The translations under genes and the position numbers were made by a program. The notes under the pieces were generated by a model. The model was not told where the DNA came from. It ran no database searches and saw only the letters and a list, made by a program, of their open reading frames with translations. A stretch of 64,000 nt of DNA from Lycocorax pyrrhopterus obiensis (Eukaryota; Chordata; Aves; Passeriformes; Paradisaeidae). Position 1 is the stretch's first letter. Each line of letters begins with the position of its first letter. Of this stretch, positions 63,323 to 64,000 are shown in pieces. Where the stretch lies: the NCBI GenBank assembly GCA_014706295.1, contig JACSVZ010000009.1, forward strand, positions 35,628,768 to 35,692,767, written 5' to 3'.

Positions 63323-64000
63323 TAGGGCACTAGATCCAATCAGCATATGTGGCTTCCGTCCTGGCAATCCCCCCAAGGATCAAGCCCCCCAGCCACTTAG
63401 ACAAAGCAATCCCCCATCTCTGGAGCTCAGGATTTTCAGCCCGGACAGGAAAGGAAGCATTTCTCCACGTGGGGAGATGCAGAGCCATAGGCACCTAAAG
63501 ATCCTCAAAGGTCACAATTGTAGTACCTAATTAGCCTATGCACCTTCAGGAGTATATAGCAGCTGAATAAAGTTTTTCAGAATTTAAGTGCCTAGACACC
63601 ACCTAAGGTCCACATTAGATACTCATTTAATTTTTGTTTTTTTCAAGATCTGGATTTTTTTTTTCTTTGATTGCTCTGATAGACCATTAACACTTTTTTC
63701 GAATGATTTCACACATATCCTTTCGATATATCAATTAAGGTCTCCTGGTGCATGCTAAGCAGAATTCTCAATGTCATTCCTATCAATCCTACAATGTTAT
63801 GTGTTACCCTACTATACGGAAACTGAAGATGGTTATTTAGCATTTACACACGATAGACTTTTGTAACTTTTTTGGTTAGCAAAAGTTATTAGCTAAAAAT
63901 TATTTTACAGTTTTGCTCATCTGTGACACTGGTTTTTACTGGTCTGGTCTGACAAAATCTATGATGGCAACATAGCAAAGCAATAAATTCTTCTTCCATG

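Larger units (their letters stand above)
58670..64000 (+). other. ARHGAP15: Partial downstream intron of ARHGAP15
   Basis: Begins with the GTAAGT donor after the 135-bp exon and runs off the window. It holds two sense-strand CR1 tails (60085-60275 and 63012-63322), a T tract at 61851-61866 and a short 17-bp tandem repeat at 62395-62434. No further coding exon of the gene could be found: a next exon beginning with the remainder of a Lys codon and a Lys-Gln-like continuation is not present. Confidence 0.8.

Overview
This window is intronic, AT-rich vertebrate DNA, almost certainly from a bird. The evidence for a bird is a set of truncated CR1 LINE tails of the avian type, very little other repeat DNA, and two coding exons that read as the GTPase-activating domain of ARHGAP15, a Rac-directed RhoGAP. 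The gene lies on the + strand. The window starts inside one intron (1-14418), crosses a 78-bp exon (14419-14496) and a 44-kb intron (14497-58534), then a 135-bp exon (58535-58669), and ends inside the next intron (58670-64000). No complete gene, tRNA, rRNA, CRISPR array or prokaryotic feature is visible.

The two exons join in frame (phase 1 to phase 1) and are collinear parts of one domain. The first carries the arginine finger (GIYRVSG). The second carries the conserved Lys...Arg pair in the LKMFFRELPEPLF block. The 44-kb intron therefore divides the catalytic site. The start codon, PH domain, earlier RhoGAP residues, later RhoGAP residues and stop codon all lie outside the window.

The intron sequence holds six recognisable avian CR1 tails (three sense, three antisense), one older amniote CR1 fragment with remnants of its reverse transcriptase (about 8.8-9.6 kb), one good MIR-type SINE (26.7 kb) and two weaker ones, and a decayed RTE-like reverse-transcriptase fragment (51.8-52.1 kb), which is unusual in a bird. 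There are also a few microsatellites and homopolymer tracts. Several unique-looking AT-rich stretches are dense in homeodomain, E-box and SOX-like words and are candidate conserved noncoding elements.

The most interesting observation is a possible unannotated cassette exon at 56104-56217. It has a long pyrimidine tract, a plausible branch point, an AG acceptor, a GTAAGA donor, a length of 114 nt (a multiple of three), and an open frame in exactly the phase needed to insert 38 residues between the two known exons. This is a sequence-based hypothesis. RNA reads or alignment to other birds would settle it.
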